A stretch of DNA of 35,140 nt from an uncultured Bacteroidales bacterium (GTDB lineage Bacteria; Bacteroidota; Bacteroidia; Bacteroidales; F082), in contig ONJF01000038.1 of assembly GCA_900318085.1 (NCBI GenBank), positions 1 through 35,140 of the forward strand. Direction: 5' to 3'. Positions 24,004 through 32,792 of this stretch are shown one piece after another (within the stretch, counting starts at the first letter, position 1; each line of letters begins with the position of its first letter). Made by a program: the position numbers and the translations under genes. The notes beneath the pieces are model-generated. The model did not search any database, was not told where the DNA came from, and saw only the letters and a program-made list of their open reading frames with translations.

Positions 24004-26220
24004 ATGATGAACCGTATACCGTCATATAAGAGCATCGCAGCAGCACTCGCGATGCTCTTTTTGCTCCTCACGGGATGCCGCCATAAGATGGTTGACGACC
24101 TGCTCAGCATCGACCTCGACCAATACCAGCCCATCGAGGAGTTTGCCGCCGCCTACGACTCGCTTACCGTAGGAGAGCAGGCCCAGACTGACGCACCCTA
24201 CGACATCGAGCAGACCATACGCGTCATCAACGCCATGGAATTGGCACAGATAAACGCCGAGAGCTTCGACGAATATCTCGACTATATGGCCAAGCAAGAC
24301 TTCACCGGTGTGGCTCCCGATGTGCTGGAAGCCAAGCGCAAGCTATTCCCACTCTTGGAATACACCTACAAGTTGCAGCAGACCGACGAGCAGCTGAGTA
24401 ATGTGTGGATGCTGATGCGCAGCGTGGCCAAGGGTAGCGAGACCCTGACGGAAAACACCTCGCTCATCGAACTCATCATGATGATGCACAGCGACATCTT
24501 CGCCATCTTCCACCTCGCCTCGGGTGGCGACACCGAGAAAGCCTTGGAAGAAGCCTTCAGCCAATACGAAAATGACACCAAACTAAAGGCACAGGTACGC
24601 GAAGACCTGGAACGCCTGCGGCTGTCGTACCGCAACTACCTCGAGTACTATGTACCCATCTACAAAAAATACATGCAGGAATACGACGCGCTATGCGTCG
24701 AGAAAGACCGTGCCTACCTCGACCTCTATGGAGGGCGCGCCGACGATGCCCTGGTACACACCAGCAACATCTTGAAGAAATACCCCAACAACAGCGAGGC
24801 CATGCTGTTGCATTCGATGGGACTCATCATCGAAAGTGCTTCTGAGGTCGAACCGCGTCCCACCATCACCATGAATGACATCGAGACGCAGCAACGCAAC
24901 CCCAACAACGAACAGGATGAACTTCCACGGCTACCGATGACCGTCAAGCAAATGCAGGCCAATGACATGCTGCAACACTACACCGAGCTCTACCCCGACC
25001 GCACCGCGCCCGCACTCGTCTTGGAAGGTCTGCTCTACCAACAACTCGGCGACCAGAAAACCGCCATACTACGCTTTCACCAAGCCTCGGCGGAATACCC
25101 ACGTCAGGCCGAGCAACTCACCGACATGCTCGATGCCTACAACATGCGCACCTACCTGTGCAAGACACAAGAAGGGCAATACCTGCGCCGTCTCTATGCT
25201 TCCACCATGGAAGGCTATGGCCTCTTCAGTCCCAACCTGCTTAAAGCGCATCACTACGCCGCCAACGGCGACATGGAGGAAAGCCGCAACGAGATCTTCA
25301 ACCACTTCTTCCGCCGTGGCAACCAAGGCATCTACGACGAGTTGCTTTCCGACATGCAGTTCTGCGAAGAGAACCTCTACGGGCCCTTCAAGAGCCTCTT
25401 GCTCGAGCAGTCTTACCTCGATGTCAAGGTTGAGCCTGAAAAGAAAATGATCTTTTGGCACAAGAACAAAGTGCTGCATGTGACCCTCAGCAACCGCTCC
25501 GACCTCAAATTGGAGAATGTGCGCGTCTTCCTCTGCATCCACTATACCGACATGTATAAAGACGAATACGATGTGGTGAAAGTGCCCAAGACTCAAAACA
25601 TCATTGAGCCACGCTCCACCGTCGATTTGGAGACCGTGGAGATCAACTACCGCGACAAAGGCTACGACGACATCACACGCATCCGTGCCATCGCCATGAC
25701 CGACGACCGCATCTGCTGGATCGACGAAGTGAACTACAAAAATGCGAAAGCCTTGGCCCCCTACCGCAGTGAACAAGGCACCTTGAACGAACGTCAGCAA
25801 CAAGCTCGCGAGGAATACCTCAGCAACTACTCGCTGGAGCCACAAAAACTACAGAAAACCATTCGCGAAGGTGTCAGTGTGATGGCACCCGAGGAAGATC
25901 CCTGCGTCGAGAAGTCAGGCTGGAAAAAATTCACTAGTTGGTTCAAGCACCACGACAACACACTCAACATCGAATTGCCGCGTGCCTTGGTGATGGCCGA
26001 CCCCGTGTTCTCCATCCGTCCGTTGGACACCGACGATGCCTTGCAGCCCGATGAGAACTATCTCGCTGGCACTGCCATCCACCTTCACTTCGACTACGAG
26101 CCCGGATGCGGTGAGATGCTTCCGCTATACATCTATACCGAGGCCGCCGACTTCAAGGTCGACATCGAGTATCGAGGGAAAGACTCCACCGTTCAGGCAG
26201 TGACTATAATTAGGCAATAG
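24004..26220 (+). CDS. Large alpha-helical (TPR-like) lipoprotein
   Basis: A 738-residue lipoprotein with lipobox cysteine C25 (LLLTGC); ATG codons at 24004 and 24007 are both possible starts. Residues about 30-450 are alpha-helical with TPR-like spacing: KKYPNNSEAMLLHSMGL, then YPDRTAPALVLEGLLYQQLGDQKTAILRF. Residues about 470-560 look like a beta-sandwich (VLHVTLSNRSDLKLENVRVF). The C-terminal third contains a small charged segment and another beta-like region ending near the stop. I do not recognise the family. Co-transcription with the preceding two-domain lipoprotein suggests a shared outer-membrane function. Confidence 0.75.
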   Translation: MMNRIPSYKSIAAALAMLFLLLTGCRHKMVDDLLSIDLDQYQPIEEFAAAYDSLTVGEQAQTDAPYDIEQTIRVINAMELAQINAESFDEYLDYMAKQDFTGVAPDVLEAKRKLFPLLEYTYKLQQTDEQLSNVWMLMRSVAKGSETLTENTSLIELIMMMHSDIFAIFHLASGGDTEKALEEAFSQYENDTKLKAQVREDLERLRLSYRNYLEYYVPIYKKYMQEYDALCVEKDRAYLDLYGGRADDALVHTSNILKKYPNNSEAMLLHSMGLIIESASEVEPRPTITMNDIETQQRNPNNEQDELPRLPMTVKQMQANDMLQHYTELYPDRTAPALVLEGLLYQQLGDQKTAILRFHQASAEYPRQAEQLTDMLDAYNMRTYLCKTQEGQYLRRLYASTMEGYGLFSPNLLKAHHYAANGDMEESRNEIFNHFFRRGNQGIYDELLSDMQFCEENLYGPFKSLLLEQSYLDVKVEPEKKMIFWHKNKVLHVTLSNRSDLKLENVRVFLCIHYTDMYKDEYDVVKVPKTQNIIEPRSTVDLETVEINYRDKGYDDITRIRAIAMTDDRICWIDEVNYKNAKALAPYRSEQGTLNERQQQAREEYLSNYSLEPQKLQKTIREGVSVMAPEEDPCVEKSGWKKFTSWFKHHDNTLNIELPRALVMADPVFSIRPLDTDDALQPDENYLAGTAIHLHFDYEPGCGEMLPLYIYTEAADFKVDIEYRGKDSTVQAVTIIRQ

Positions 26221-26228
26221 TATAGGCC

Positions 26229-26273
26229 GTGTGTCGAAGACACACCATCCTATTTACCCCACATATAGTGTGG
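26229..26273. repeat. Two small hairpins downstream of the lipoprotein operon
   Basis: GTGTGTC-GAA-GACACAC (26229-26245) and CCACA-TATAG-TGTGG (26259-26273). Neither is followed by a T-run, so they may stop or stabilise the transcript only weakly. Nothing else is seen in 26221-26314. Confidence 0.5.
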
Positions 26274-26314
26274 AGGAGACACCTATCGATATCTATGGCA
26301 AAGTAATAAAATGA

Positions 26315-26342
26315 AATAAGGATGGCCATGGCCATCCTTATT
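26315..26342 (-). terminator. 28-bp perfect palindrome, terminator of tRNA-fMet
   Basis: AATAAGGATGGCCA and its exact complement. Read leftward it starts 2 bp after the CCA end of the tRNA and is followed by a T-rich stretch (TTTCATTTTATT). It is unlike the palindromes at 20970 and 30413 in sequence. Confidence 0.75.
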
Positions 26343-26344
26343 GT

Positions 26345-26419
26345 TGGTAGCGGGGGGAGGATTCGAACCTCCGACCTCCGGGTTATGAGCCCGACGAGCT
26401 GCCTCTGCTCTACCCCGCA
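26345..26419 (-). tRNA. Initiator tRNA-fMet (CAT)
   Basis: A 75-nt tRNA with encoded CCA. The anticodon loop CTCATAA gives CAT. Initiator hallmarks are present: three G-C pairs (GGG/CCC) in the anticodon stem, an A11:U24 pair in the D stem (GAGC/GCTC), and no Watson-Crick pair at 1:72, here T1 opposite T72. Elongator Met or Ile2 is therefore unlikely. Confidence 0.9.
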
Positions 26420-26465
26420 TCGTGCGAAAAATCTCGGAAAACAAAAACGTTCCCGAAATCGGCTG

Positions 26466-26473
26466 CAAAGATA
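26466..26473 (-). promoter_or_regulatory. -7 element (TATCTTTG) for tRNA-fMet
   Basis: An exact TAnnTTTG match, 47 bp upstream of the tRNA, separated by one base from the divergent era element. Confidence 0.6.
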
Positions 26474-26474
26474 A

Positions 26475-26482
26475 TAATTTTG
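26475..26482 (+). promoter_or_regulatory. -7 element (TAATTTTG) for era
   Basis: An exact TAnnTTTG match, 39 bp before the ATG at 26521. No good -33 was seen. Confidence 0.5.
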
Positions 26483-26520
26483 TTTCTTTGCAAGGCCAAA
26501 AACAAGAAAAAATTTTCATT

Positions 26521-27402
26521 ATGACACATAAAGCAGGCTATGTCAATATTATAGGACGCCCAAATGTGGGCAAGTCTACCCTCATGAACCAGCTCGTAGG
26601 CGAGAAAATCTCCATCATCACATCGAAAGCGCAGACCACTCGCCACCGCATCCTCGGCATCGTGAACGGCGATGACTTCCAAATCGTCTTCTCCGACACG
26701 CCCGGCATCATCAAAGACCCGGCCTACAAGATGCACGAGGTGATGAATCAATTCGTCAATGTGGCCCTCATCGATGCCGACCTCATCCTCTTCGTTGTCG
26801 ACATCACCGACAAGAAAATCGAGGAAAAGACCGTCGAAAGGCTGAAGACGACCGACATCCCTGTCTTTGTGCTCATCAACAAAATCGACCTGTCGACGCA
26901 AGAAGCTGTGGAACAGGCAGTTGAACAATGGCGCGAGACACTGCCCAATGCCACCGTGTTCCCCCTCTCGGCACAATACAACGCCAACGTGGAGTTTATC
27001 TTCAAACAGATCCTAGAGAAGCTGCCCGAGTGCCCACCCTATTTCCCAAAAGACGAGCTCACCGACCGCTCCATGCGTTTCTTCATCACCGAGATCATTC
27101 GCGAAAAGATACTGCTCAACTACCAACAGGAGATCCCCTATTCCGTGCAAGTCGAAGTGGAGAGCTATGAGGAGAGCGAACACCGCATCCACATCCGCAG
27201 CGTCATCTATGTGGCCCGCGACTCGCAAAAGGCCATCATCATCGGCAAGGGCGGCAGTGCCATCAAGAACCTCGGCATGCAGGCCCGTACTGATATTGAG
27301 GAGTTTACAGGCAAAAAGATATTCTTGGAGCTCTTCGTCAAAGTCGACAAGGACTGGAGAGACAACGAGGCCGAACTGAAAAGATTCGGATACGAGGCAT
27401 AA
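26521..27402 (+). CDS. era: GTPase Era
   Basis: This 293-residue GTPase binds the 3' end of 16S rRNA and helps mature the 30S subunit. G1 is GRPNVGKST (about residues 12-20), G3 is DTPG, and G4 is NKID. The C-terminal KH domain carries IIGKGGSAIKNLG and ends with ELFVKVDKDWRDN. The start MTHKAGYVNIIG at 26521 follows the promoter at 26475; the longer frame begins upstream of that promoter and was rejected. The gene precedes der with its own promoter. Confidence 0.97.
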   Translation: MTHKAGYVNIIGRPNVGKSTLMNQLVGEKISIITSKAQTTRHRILGIVNGDDFQIVFSDTPGIIKDPAYKMHEVMNQFVNVALIDADLILFVVDITDKKIEEKTVERLKTTDIPVFVLINKIDLSTQEAVEQAVEQWRETLPNATVFPLSAQYNANVEFIFKQILEKLPECPPYFPKDELTDRSMRFFITEIIREKILLNYQQEIPYSVQVEVESYEESEHRIHIRSVIYVARDSQKAIIIGKGGSAIKNLGMQARTDIEEFTGKKIFLELFVKVDKDWRDNEAELKRFGYEA

Positions 27403-27417
27403 TAAATGCTGAGTGTT

Positions 27418-27470
27418 GAATGATGAATGCTGAATGCGCGAAGCTTTGCGACATTCCGCATTCATCATTC
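27418..27470. repeat. Long imperfect hairpin of the ATTCATC repeat family
   Basis: Nineteen-base arms (27418-27436 and 27452-27470), 18 of 19 paired, flank a 15-nt loop, CGCGAAGCTTTGCGA, which is itself nearly palindromic. The arms are made of GAATGATGAATG units like those at 13865-13924. Confidence 0.75.
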
Positions 27471-27494
27471 CTAATTCCGCATTCAAAAAATGTG

Positions 27495-27502
27495 TACTTT
27501 TG
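27495..27502 (+). promoter_or_regulatory. -7 element (TACTTTTG) for der
   Basis: An exact TAnnTTTG match, 24 bp before the ATG at 27527. Confidence 0.6.
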
Positions 27503-27526
27503 CAGCCGATTTAAATTCAAAGTATT

Positions 27527-28834
27527 ATGTCAAACATCGTAGCAATAGTGGGGAGACCCAACGTGGGAAAATCGACGCTTTTCAACCGTCTGCTGAAGCA
27601 GCGCATGGCCATCGTGGAAGAAACGAGTGGCGTGACACGTGATCGGCACTACGGCAAGAGCGACTGGAATGGCAAGGAATTCACCGTCATCGACACTGGC
27701 GGTTATGTGGTAGGGTCGGACGACATCTTTGAAGAAGAAATCCGCAAGCAGGTGGACCTGGCCATCGACGAGGCCGATGTCATCGTCTTCATCGTCGACG
27801 GGCGCGAAGGCTTGCATGTCCTAGATGAAGATGTGGCGGTCATCTTGAGACAACAGAAGAAACCTGTTCTATTGGCTGTCAACAAAATAGACGAACCCAA
27901 CAAGGAAGTGCTGGCAAGCGAGTTCTACGCCTTGGGCTTGGGCGAACCCTACCCCATGTCGGCCATGACCGGCACAGGCACGGGCGATCTCCTTGACAAG
28001 GTATGCGAGCTGCTGCCTTCCGACACCACCGACTTCGACACCGACCTGCCCAAGTTCACCGTGGTGGGAAGACCTAATGTCGGAAAATCATCATTAATCA
28101 ATGCTTTCCTCGGCACCGACCGCCATATCGTGACCAACATCGCGGGCACCACGCGCGACGCCAACTACACACGTTACAACGCCTTCGGCATGGAGTTCAT
28201 GCTCGTCGACACGGCCGGACTTCGCAAGAAGAGCAAGGTGGAGGAGGACATCGAGTTCTATAGTGTGCTGCGTTCCGTCCGCGCCATCGAAGACTGTGAT
28301 GTGGCCATCCTCATGCTCGACGCCACACAAGGTTTTGAGGCACAAGACATGAACATCCTACGCCTCATCGAGAAGAACAAGAAAGGCTTGGTGATGGTCG
28401 TCAACAAATGGGACCTCGTGGAGAAAGACTCCAACACCCATTTGGAATATGAGCAGTTCATCCGCGAGCGCACCGCACCTTTCACCGACTACCCCATCAT
28501 CTTCACCTCGGCCATCAACAAGCAGCGTATATATAAGGTGCTGGAGACCGCTCACCATGTGTATGAGAACCGCGAGCGCCGCATCGCCGTGCGCGAGCTG
28601 AATGACAAGATGCAGGAGATCATCAACTCCGTGCCGTTGCCCACGGCTTCGCGCGGACGCTTCCTGAAGATCAAGTACATCACTCAACTGAAGAGCATAT
28701 CACCCCAGTTCGTTTTCTTCTGCAACCTGCCTAAAGATGTGAAAGAAAACTACAAGCGCTTCCTGGAGAACAAGATCCGCGAGACCTGGGACTTCCATGG
28801 CGTTCCGATCCAGTTGATTTTCAAGGAGAAGTAG
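27527..28834 (+). CDS. der: Ribosome-assembly GTPase Der (EngA)
   Basis: This 435-residue protein has two tandem GTPase domains and a C-terminal KH-like domain, the hallmark of Der, which is needed for 50S subunit assembly. Domain 1 has [12 protein letters not shown] (about residues 8-19), DTGG and NKID. Domain 2 has [12 protein letters not shown] (about 180-191), [16 protein letters not shown] and NKWD. The KH-like part ends with [15 protein letters not shown]. The length is standard. It is followed by an S4-domain gene after a 72-bp gap that holds a GGGAC-rich repeat and no promoter. Confidence 0.97.
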   Translation: MSNIVAIVGRPNVGKSTLFNRLLKQRMAIVEETSGVTRDRHYGKSDWNGKEFTVIDTGGYVVGSDDIFEEEIRKQVDLAIDEADVIVFIVDGREGLHVLDEDVAVILRQQKKPVLLAVNKIDEPNKEVLASEFYALGLGEPYPMSAMTGTGTGDLLDKVCELLPSDTTDFDTDLPKFTVVGRPNVGKSSLINAFLGTDRHIVTNIAGTTRDANYTRYNAFGMEFMLVDTAGLRKKSKVEEDIEFYSVLRSVRAIEDCDVAILMLDATQGFEAQDMNILRLIEKNKKGLVMVVNKWDLVEKDSNTHLEYEQFIRERTAPFTDYPIIFTSAINKQRIYKVLETAHHVYENRERRIAVRELNDKMQEIINSVPLPTASRGRFLKIKYITQLKSISPQFVFFCNLPKDVKENYKRFLENKIRETWDFHGVPIQLIFKEK

Positions 28835-28841
28835 TTTATTG

Positions 28842-28904
28842 ACACGAGACTGCGGGACGACGAGACATGGATGGTCCCGCGTCCCGAAGTCCCGAAGTCA
28901 AAAA
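28842..28904. repeat. GGGAC-rich intergenic repeat, copy 1
   Basis: Starts GACACGAGACTGCGGGAC, contains GGTCCCGCGTCCCG and ends CCCGAAGTCCCGAAGTC followed by an A-run directly before the ATG of the S4 gene. The G-rich and C-rich halves can fold back. The same outline, inverted, lies at 30944-31019. Confidence 0.7.
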
Positions 28905-28906
28905 AA

Positions 28907-29296
28907 ATGGAAAACGAAGAAAACATCGTCCGGATAGACAAATGGCTATGGGCAGCGCGTCTCTTCAAGACGCGTAGCTTGGCTGTCGACGCCATCAAGG
29001 GCGGCAAGGTGAAGATGGACGATAATGCCGTCAAGCCCTCGCGCGAGGTAAAGGTGGGCGATGTCATCCAAGTGCAAATCGAGCAACTGCACAAAGTGGT
29101 GGAGGTGAAAATGGTAATCAAAAACCGCGTCTCCGCCAAGCAGGTACCCGAGGTCTACACCGACCTCACGCCCAAGGAGGAATATGAACGCATCGAGTTC
29201 ATGAACGCCTACAAGGCCGAATGGCGCGACCGCGGTGCCGGACGTCCCACCAAAAAGGAACGCCGCATGATCGAGAAGATGAAAGACGACCTGTAA
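28907..29296 (+). CDS. hslR: S4-domain RNA-binding protein (Hsp15/RqcP-like)
   Basis: A 129-residue protein with an S4 RNA-binding domain (about residues 8-70): RIDKWLWAARLFKTRSLA, then KGGKVKM and VKVGDVIQVQ, followed by a basic tail (GRPTKKERRMIEKMK). Hsp15-type proteins bind stalled 50S-peptidyl-tRNA complexes. The start MENEENIV at 28907 was chosen because the longer frame translates the upstream repeat. It probably shares a transcript with der upstream and lies 12 bp before the PagL-like gene. Confidence 0.9.
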   Translation: MENEENIVRIDKWLWAARLFKTRSLAVDAIKGGKVKMDDNAVKPSREVKVGDVIQVQIEQLHKVVEVKMVIKNRVSAKQVPEVYTDLTPKEEYERIEFMNAYKAEWRDRGAGRPTKKERRMIEKMKDDL

Positions 29297-29308
29297 ACCC
29301 ATACTTCC

Positions 29309-30406
29309 ATGAAGAAATGGTGGCTCATAGCACTTTTTGCCTTCGCCGCACCACTGTTGTCGGCACAAGGCCTCTATCTTGAGCCTGGCTTCCGTTATGC
29401 CCACCACCTGCCCCTTCCCATCTATGCCGACTACCCCGTATATGGTGCAGACCTCCGCCTCGGCTGGCAGACCAACGGCTCGGAGGCTTGGGAGAAGTTC
29501 TTCAACTATCCGCTTGTCGGCATCGACTTTCGCTTCGAACACCACACAATGAAAGACTATTTCGATGAAGAAAGCCAGAAAATCATCGACTTGGGCAACA
29601 GCTACGCCGTGTTCGGCTACTGCAATGGCCATATCTTCAAAAGACCCAGGTTCCAGTTCGATTACACCTGGGGCATCGGCATGGCCTACTGGCCTAAAGG
29701 CCACAACCGTCTTGTGAGTTCGCCTGTGACCGTCCACCTCAACCTCGACTTTGGCCCCGTATTCAAGCTCAACGAACAGTTCGACCTCTATGTACGTGCC
29801 GTGTTCTCTCACGCCTCCAACGGCGCTCTCAAGGTGCCCAACAAAGGCATTAACATTTTGGGCGCGCAGACGGGTTTCCGCTATTTCCCGAAAGGCCGTG
29901 CCAGTGAGATTCACGACCGAGACTATCCCTTCGAGAAATACAACCTCATCTATGTCTTGGACGGCATCGGCGTGCGCGAGTCGAACACCGAACTAGGGCA
30001 TTACTGTTTGGGCAACACCTTCGAGATAGGCTATTCGCGAGCCTTTCATCCCTGTTTCCGTTATGGCGGAGGCATCGATGTACTATATACGGGTGAGAAC
30101 AGGATTATGTATGCCTACAACCACGCGGAAGAGCAATACAAAACCTCCGATGCTTTCAGCATCGCGCCATACATTGCTGGCGAATTGTGCTATGGTAATT
30201 TCATCGGCCACCTCTCATTTGCCTATTACGTGTGGCAACCTGCCGAATACCTACCTCGTCATTACCAAAGATACTACGAGAGGCTGTCGTTCCGCTACCA
30301 TTTCGGCAAGAGCAAGGCACTGTTTGCAGGCGTCGGCATGAAGGTACATGCCACCAAGATCGACTATATCGAATGGACCGTGGGGGCCAATCTCTACAAA
30401 TGGTAA
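29309..30406 (+). CDS. PagL-like lipid A deacylase / acyloxyacyl hydrolase family barrel
   Basis: This 365-residue protein has a signal peptide ending at LLSAQ (about residue 20) and then many beta strands. The motif SHASNGALKVPNKGIN (about residues 169-184) matches the His-x-Ser active-site region of PagL outer-membrane deacylases, which remove a 3-O-linked acyl chain from lipid A. It is about twice the length of Pseudomonas PagL; the second half (about 220-365) has further barrel-like strands. It is the last gene of the era-der region before the convergent V-ATPase operon. Enzyme activity is inferred from the motif only. Confidence 0.78.
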   Translation: MKKWWLIALFAFAAPLLSAQGLYLEPGFRYAHHLPLPIYADYPVYGADLRLGWQTNGSEAWEKFFNYPLVGIDFRFEHHTMKDYFDEESQKIIDLGNSYAVFGYCNGHIFKRPRFQFDYTWGIGMAYWPKGHNRLVSSPVTVHLNLDFGPVFKLNEQFDLYVRAVFSHASNGALKVPNKGINILGAQTGFRYFPKGRASEIHDRDYPFEKYNLIYVLDGIGVRESNTELGHYCLGNTFEIGYSRAFHPCFRYGGGIDVLYTGENRIMYAYNHAEEQYKTSDAFSIAPYIAGELCYGNFIGHLSFAYYVWQPAEYLPRHYQRYYERLSFRYHFGKSKALFAGVGMKVHATKIDYIEWTVGANLYKW

Positions 30407-30412
30407 AAAACA

Positions 30413-30442
30413 TGTAGAGACGCGCCATGGCACGTCTCTACA
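30413..30442. repeat. 30-bp palindrome (repeat family member)
   Basis: TGTAGAGACGCGCCATGGCACGTCTCTACA is palindromic apart from one mismatched pair. No T-run follows. It shares the TAGAGACG core with 20970-20997 and 30456-30485. Confidence 0.8.
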
Positions 30443-30455
30443 GAAATTGTCCGAA

Positions 30456-30485
30456 CATAGAGACGCGGCGCGCCACGTCCCTACA
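30456..30485. repeat. Imperfect palindrome (repeat family member)
   Basis: TAGAGACGCGGCG followed by CGCCACGTCCCTA, with two mismatched pairs. Together with the copy at 30413 it fills the gap between the two convergent genes. Confidence 0.75.
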
Positions 30486-30490
30486 GCGGT

Positions 30491-30937
<447 letters not shown>

Positions 30938-30943
30938 TTATCG

Positions 30944-31019
30944 ACTTTTTGACTTCGGGACTCCGGGACTTCGGGGATTGGCTTGTCCCGTAGTCCCGTA
31001 GTCCCGCAGTCTCGCGTCC
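30944..31019. repeat. GGGAC-rich intergenic repeat, copy 2, inside the V-ATPase operon
   Basis: Read leftward it starts CGCGAGACTGCGGGACTACGG, contains a doubled CGGGACTA unit, and ends CCCGAAGTC followed by five A residues, the same outline as 28842-28904 in the opposite orientation. The first bases touch the stop codon of subunit I. Between it and subunit K lies an AT-rich stretch of TTTGTTGAT units. Confidence 0.7.
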
Positions 31020-32792
31020 TTATGATTGTAATGGTTTATATCTTCTGCCTGATCCTTCATAACCCGAATTTTTGAAGAATTCAAGGAAGTTGAGGCGCAA
31101 GGGATGTACGAAAGCACCCAGGATACACATAGCGATGTTGAGCACATGGCCAATCACCACGATGAGGATGAACCACACCCAGCCGACACCGCCATCGCCC
31201 AATGCCTGTGTGCCAATGGCGTTGAAGGCCTCTCCCAGTTTGGCACCTGCCAAACCCAAGGCGTAGAGACGCAGGTAACTCAACACATCACCGAGCAAGC
31301 CCGTCGCTGTGTTGTAGGTCTCCCACAAACCCGAGCCCACATTGAGCAAGGGGTTACGGTGCAGGTTGTTGAGGAAGAAGATACCCAAAGCCGAAAGGCT
31401 ACCCAAACCGATGATAACCCATTTCGTCACTGCCTTGTCCATGACACCCATCAAGGCGAGACCACCAACGATGACGCCGCCCACGATGAGCAAAGTCCAG
31501 CCCCAAGTGCCCAAGGAATTGGCAAAGCCTTTCACCTTGGTGCTTTGGTAGGTCTTCACAATCATAGCCAGACAGATGTGGACAATACCAACGAGCAGGG
31601 CCAGCACCATCGTACCGTCATAACCTGCAATCGTGGAAGGCAACATGCACTTCTTTACGGCATCAGGAATCCAACTCCATTCAAGCATATCCATCGAGAA
31701 GAAGGTATGGAACAACAAGCCGATGATGGTCGTGGCGATACCCAAGGTGACACCCAACGGCGCAATCTTGCCCAACTTCTTCTTCAGTGCAAGGCTGCCG
31801 AGAATGAGCACGAGGCCATAGCCTGCATCGCCCATACAGAAGGCAAAGAACAGCATGAAGAAGATGGAAATGAATACCGTCGGGTCGAACTCATCGTATT
31901 TAGGCCGACCATACATATCGGTCAGCATCTCAAACATCGATACAAACTTATTGTTTTTCAGTTTGATGGGAGGATTGTCTTCCGTCTTGGCCTTGTCTTC
32001 CAAATAGAAAACATGTTCCTTCTCGAGCATATCGCGCAAAGCGGGTACATTGACTGCAGGAGCAAAACCTTCGAAGACGGTGAGGTAGTCCTCGGCAGCC
32101 TTCTCGCCCGACGCATGCGCCAAATGCAGGTCGAGTTTCGACAAGGTCTTGTCCAACTCACCTTGCAGCACTGGCTCATGCCATTTCAGCTGGGCCAAAC
32201 GGTGGTCTTTCTGTTTCACGGCGGCATCCACCTCGGCGATCTCCTTCTCGATTGCGGCATAGTCGCTCTCGGGCATGGGCAGTTCCTTCAAAGGGAAGTC
32301 GTATTCATCGCTATCGGAGACGACCACGAAATAGGTGTAGCCCTCCACCTTGGAGATCTCGCTCAAGGCATATTGTTCCTTCCATTCGGGCTCTATTGCC
32401 TTGGCTTTGTAGAAGTGTAGCTTCAGCCCGTTTTCCTTGAGTCGGTCGAAACTCGAGGCATCGAACTGTCCCCAAGGACGGAGTTCTTCCACATCCTTGT
32501 AGAGTTGCGAGAGGCGTGCTTGCAAGGTTTCCCTGTCGCGCACGGTCTCCATCACCTCCACGGCAAAGTCTGTGGGTTTCTCGCCTGGGTCGGCGGCTTT
32601 CTCGACTCCTTTCAGTTGCGAGAGGGCCTTACGGTAGACTTCGGCTCGAGCCGACAGTTTCTCCGATTTATCGTCGACAGGCTTCAGCGAACGGGTGATG
32701 TCGACCACGCCCACCGATTGCAACTTCTCTAGGAAGGCATCGGCGTCGCCGCTCATGAGGATGAAGTCATATTTTGTCATTTCAGTTACCAT
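31020..32792 (-). CDS. ntpI: V-type ATPase subunit I (stator membrane subunit)
   Basis: This 590-residue protein is the two-part stator subunit. A long N-terminal cytoplasmic region (about 1-300) has coiled-coil segments, followed by a membrane domain from about 305 with seven or more helices. Segments seen: FFMLFFAFCMGDAGYGLVL, and the functional arginine region DVLSYLRLYALGLAGAKLGEAFN. It connects the V1 head to the rotor and forms the ion half-channels. The first ATG overlaps the end of subunit D by 11 bp. A second ATG at 32780 is possible, but MVTEMTKYDF resembles the start of relatives. Confidence 0.92.
   Translation of the reverse strand: MVTEMTKYDFILMSGDADAFLEKLQSVGVVDITRSLKPVDDKSEKLSARAEVYRKALSQLKGVEKAADPGEKPTDFAVEVMETVRDRETLQARLSQLYKDVEELRPWGQFDASSFDRLKENGLKLHFYKAKAIEPEWKEQYALSEISKVEGYTYFVVVSDSDEYDFPLKELPMPESDYAAIEKEIAEVDAAVKQKDHRLAQLKWHEPVLQGELDKTLSKLDLHLAHASGEKAAEDYLTVFEGFAPAVNVPALRDMLEKEHVFYLEDKAKTEDNPPIKLKNNKFVSMFEMLTDMYGRPKYDEFDPTVFISIFFMLFFAFCMGDAGYGLVLILGSLALKKKLGKIAPLGVTLGIATTIIGLLFHTFFSMDMLEWSWIPDAVKKCMLPSTIAGYDGTMVLALLVGIVHICLAMIVKTYQSTKVKGFANSLGTWGWTLLIVGGVIVGGLALMGVMDKAVTKWVIIGLGSLSALGIFFLNNLHRNPLLNVGSGLWETYNTATGLLGDVLSYLRLYALGLAGAKLGEAFNAIGTQALGDGGVGWVWFILIVVIGHVLNIAMCILGAFVHPLRLNFLEFFKNSGYEGSGRRYKPLQS

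Noticed and set aside
25069-25845. 258-residue minus-strand frame opposite the large lipoprotein
   Set aside because: Val/His/Ala-rich shadow with no recognisable domain.
26345-26419. Elongator tRNA-Met or tRNA-Ile2 (CAT)
   Set aside because: GGG/CCC anticodon stem, A11:U24 and an unpaired 1:72 position point to the initiator.
28946-29914. 322-residue minus-strand frame across the S4 and PagL-like genes
   Set aside because: Covers two genes with clear motifs on the other strand; no promoter or start signal.
31104-32420. 438-residue plus-strand frame opposite V-ATPase subunit I
   Set aside because: His/Gln-rich low-complexity translation, no motifs, and entirely antisense to a conserved gene.
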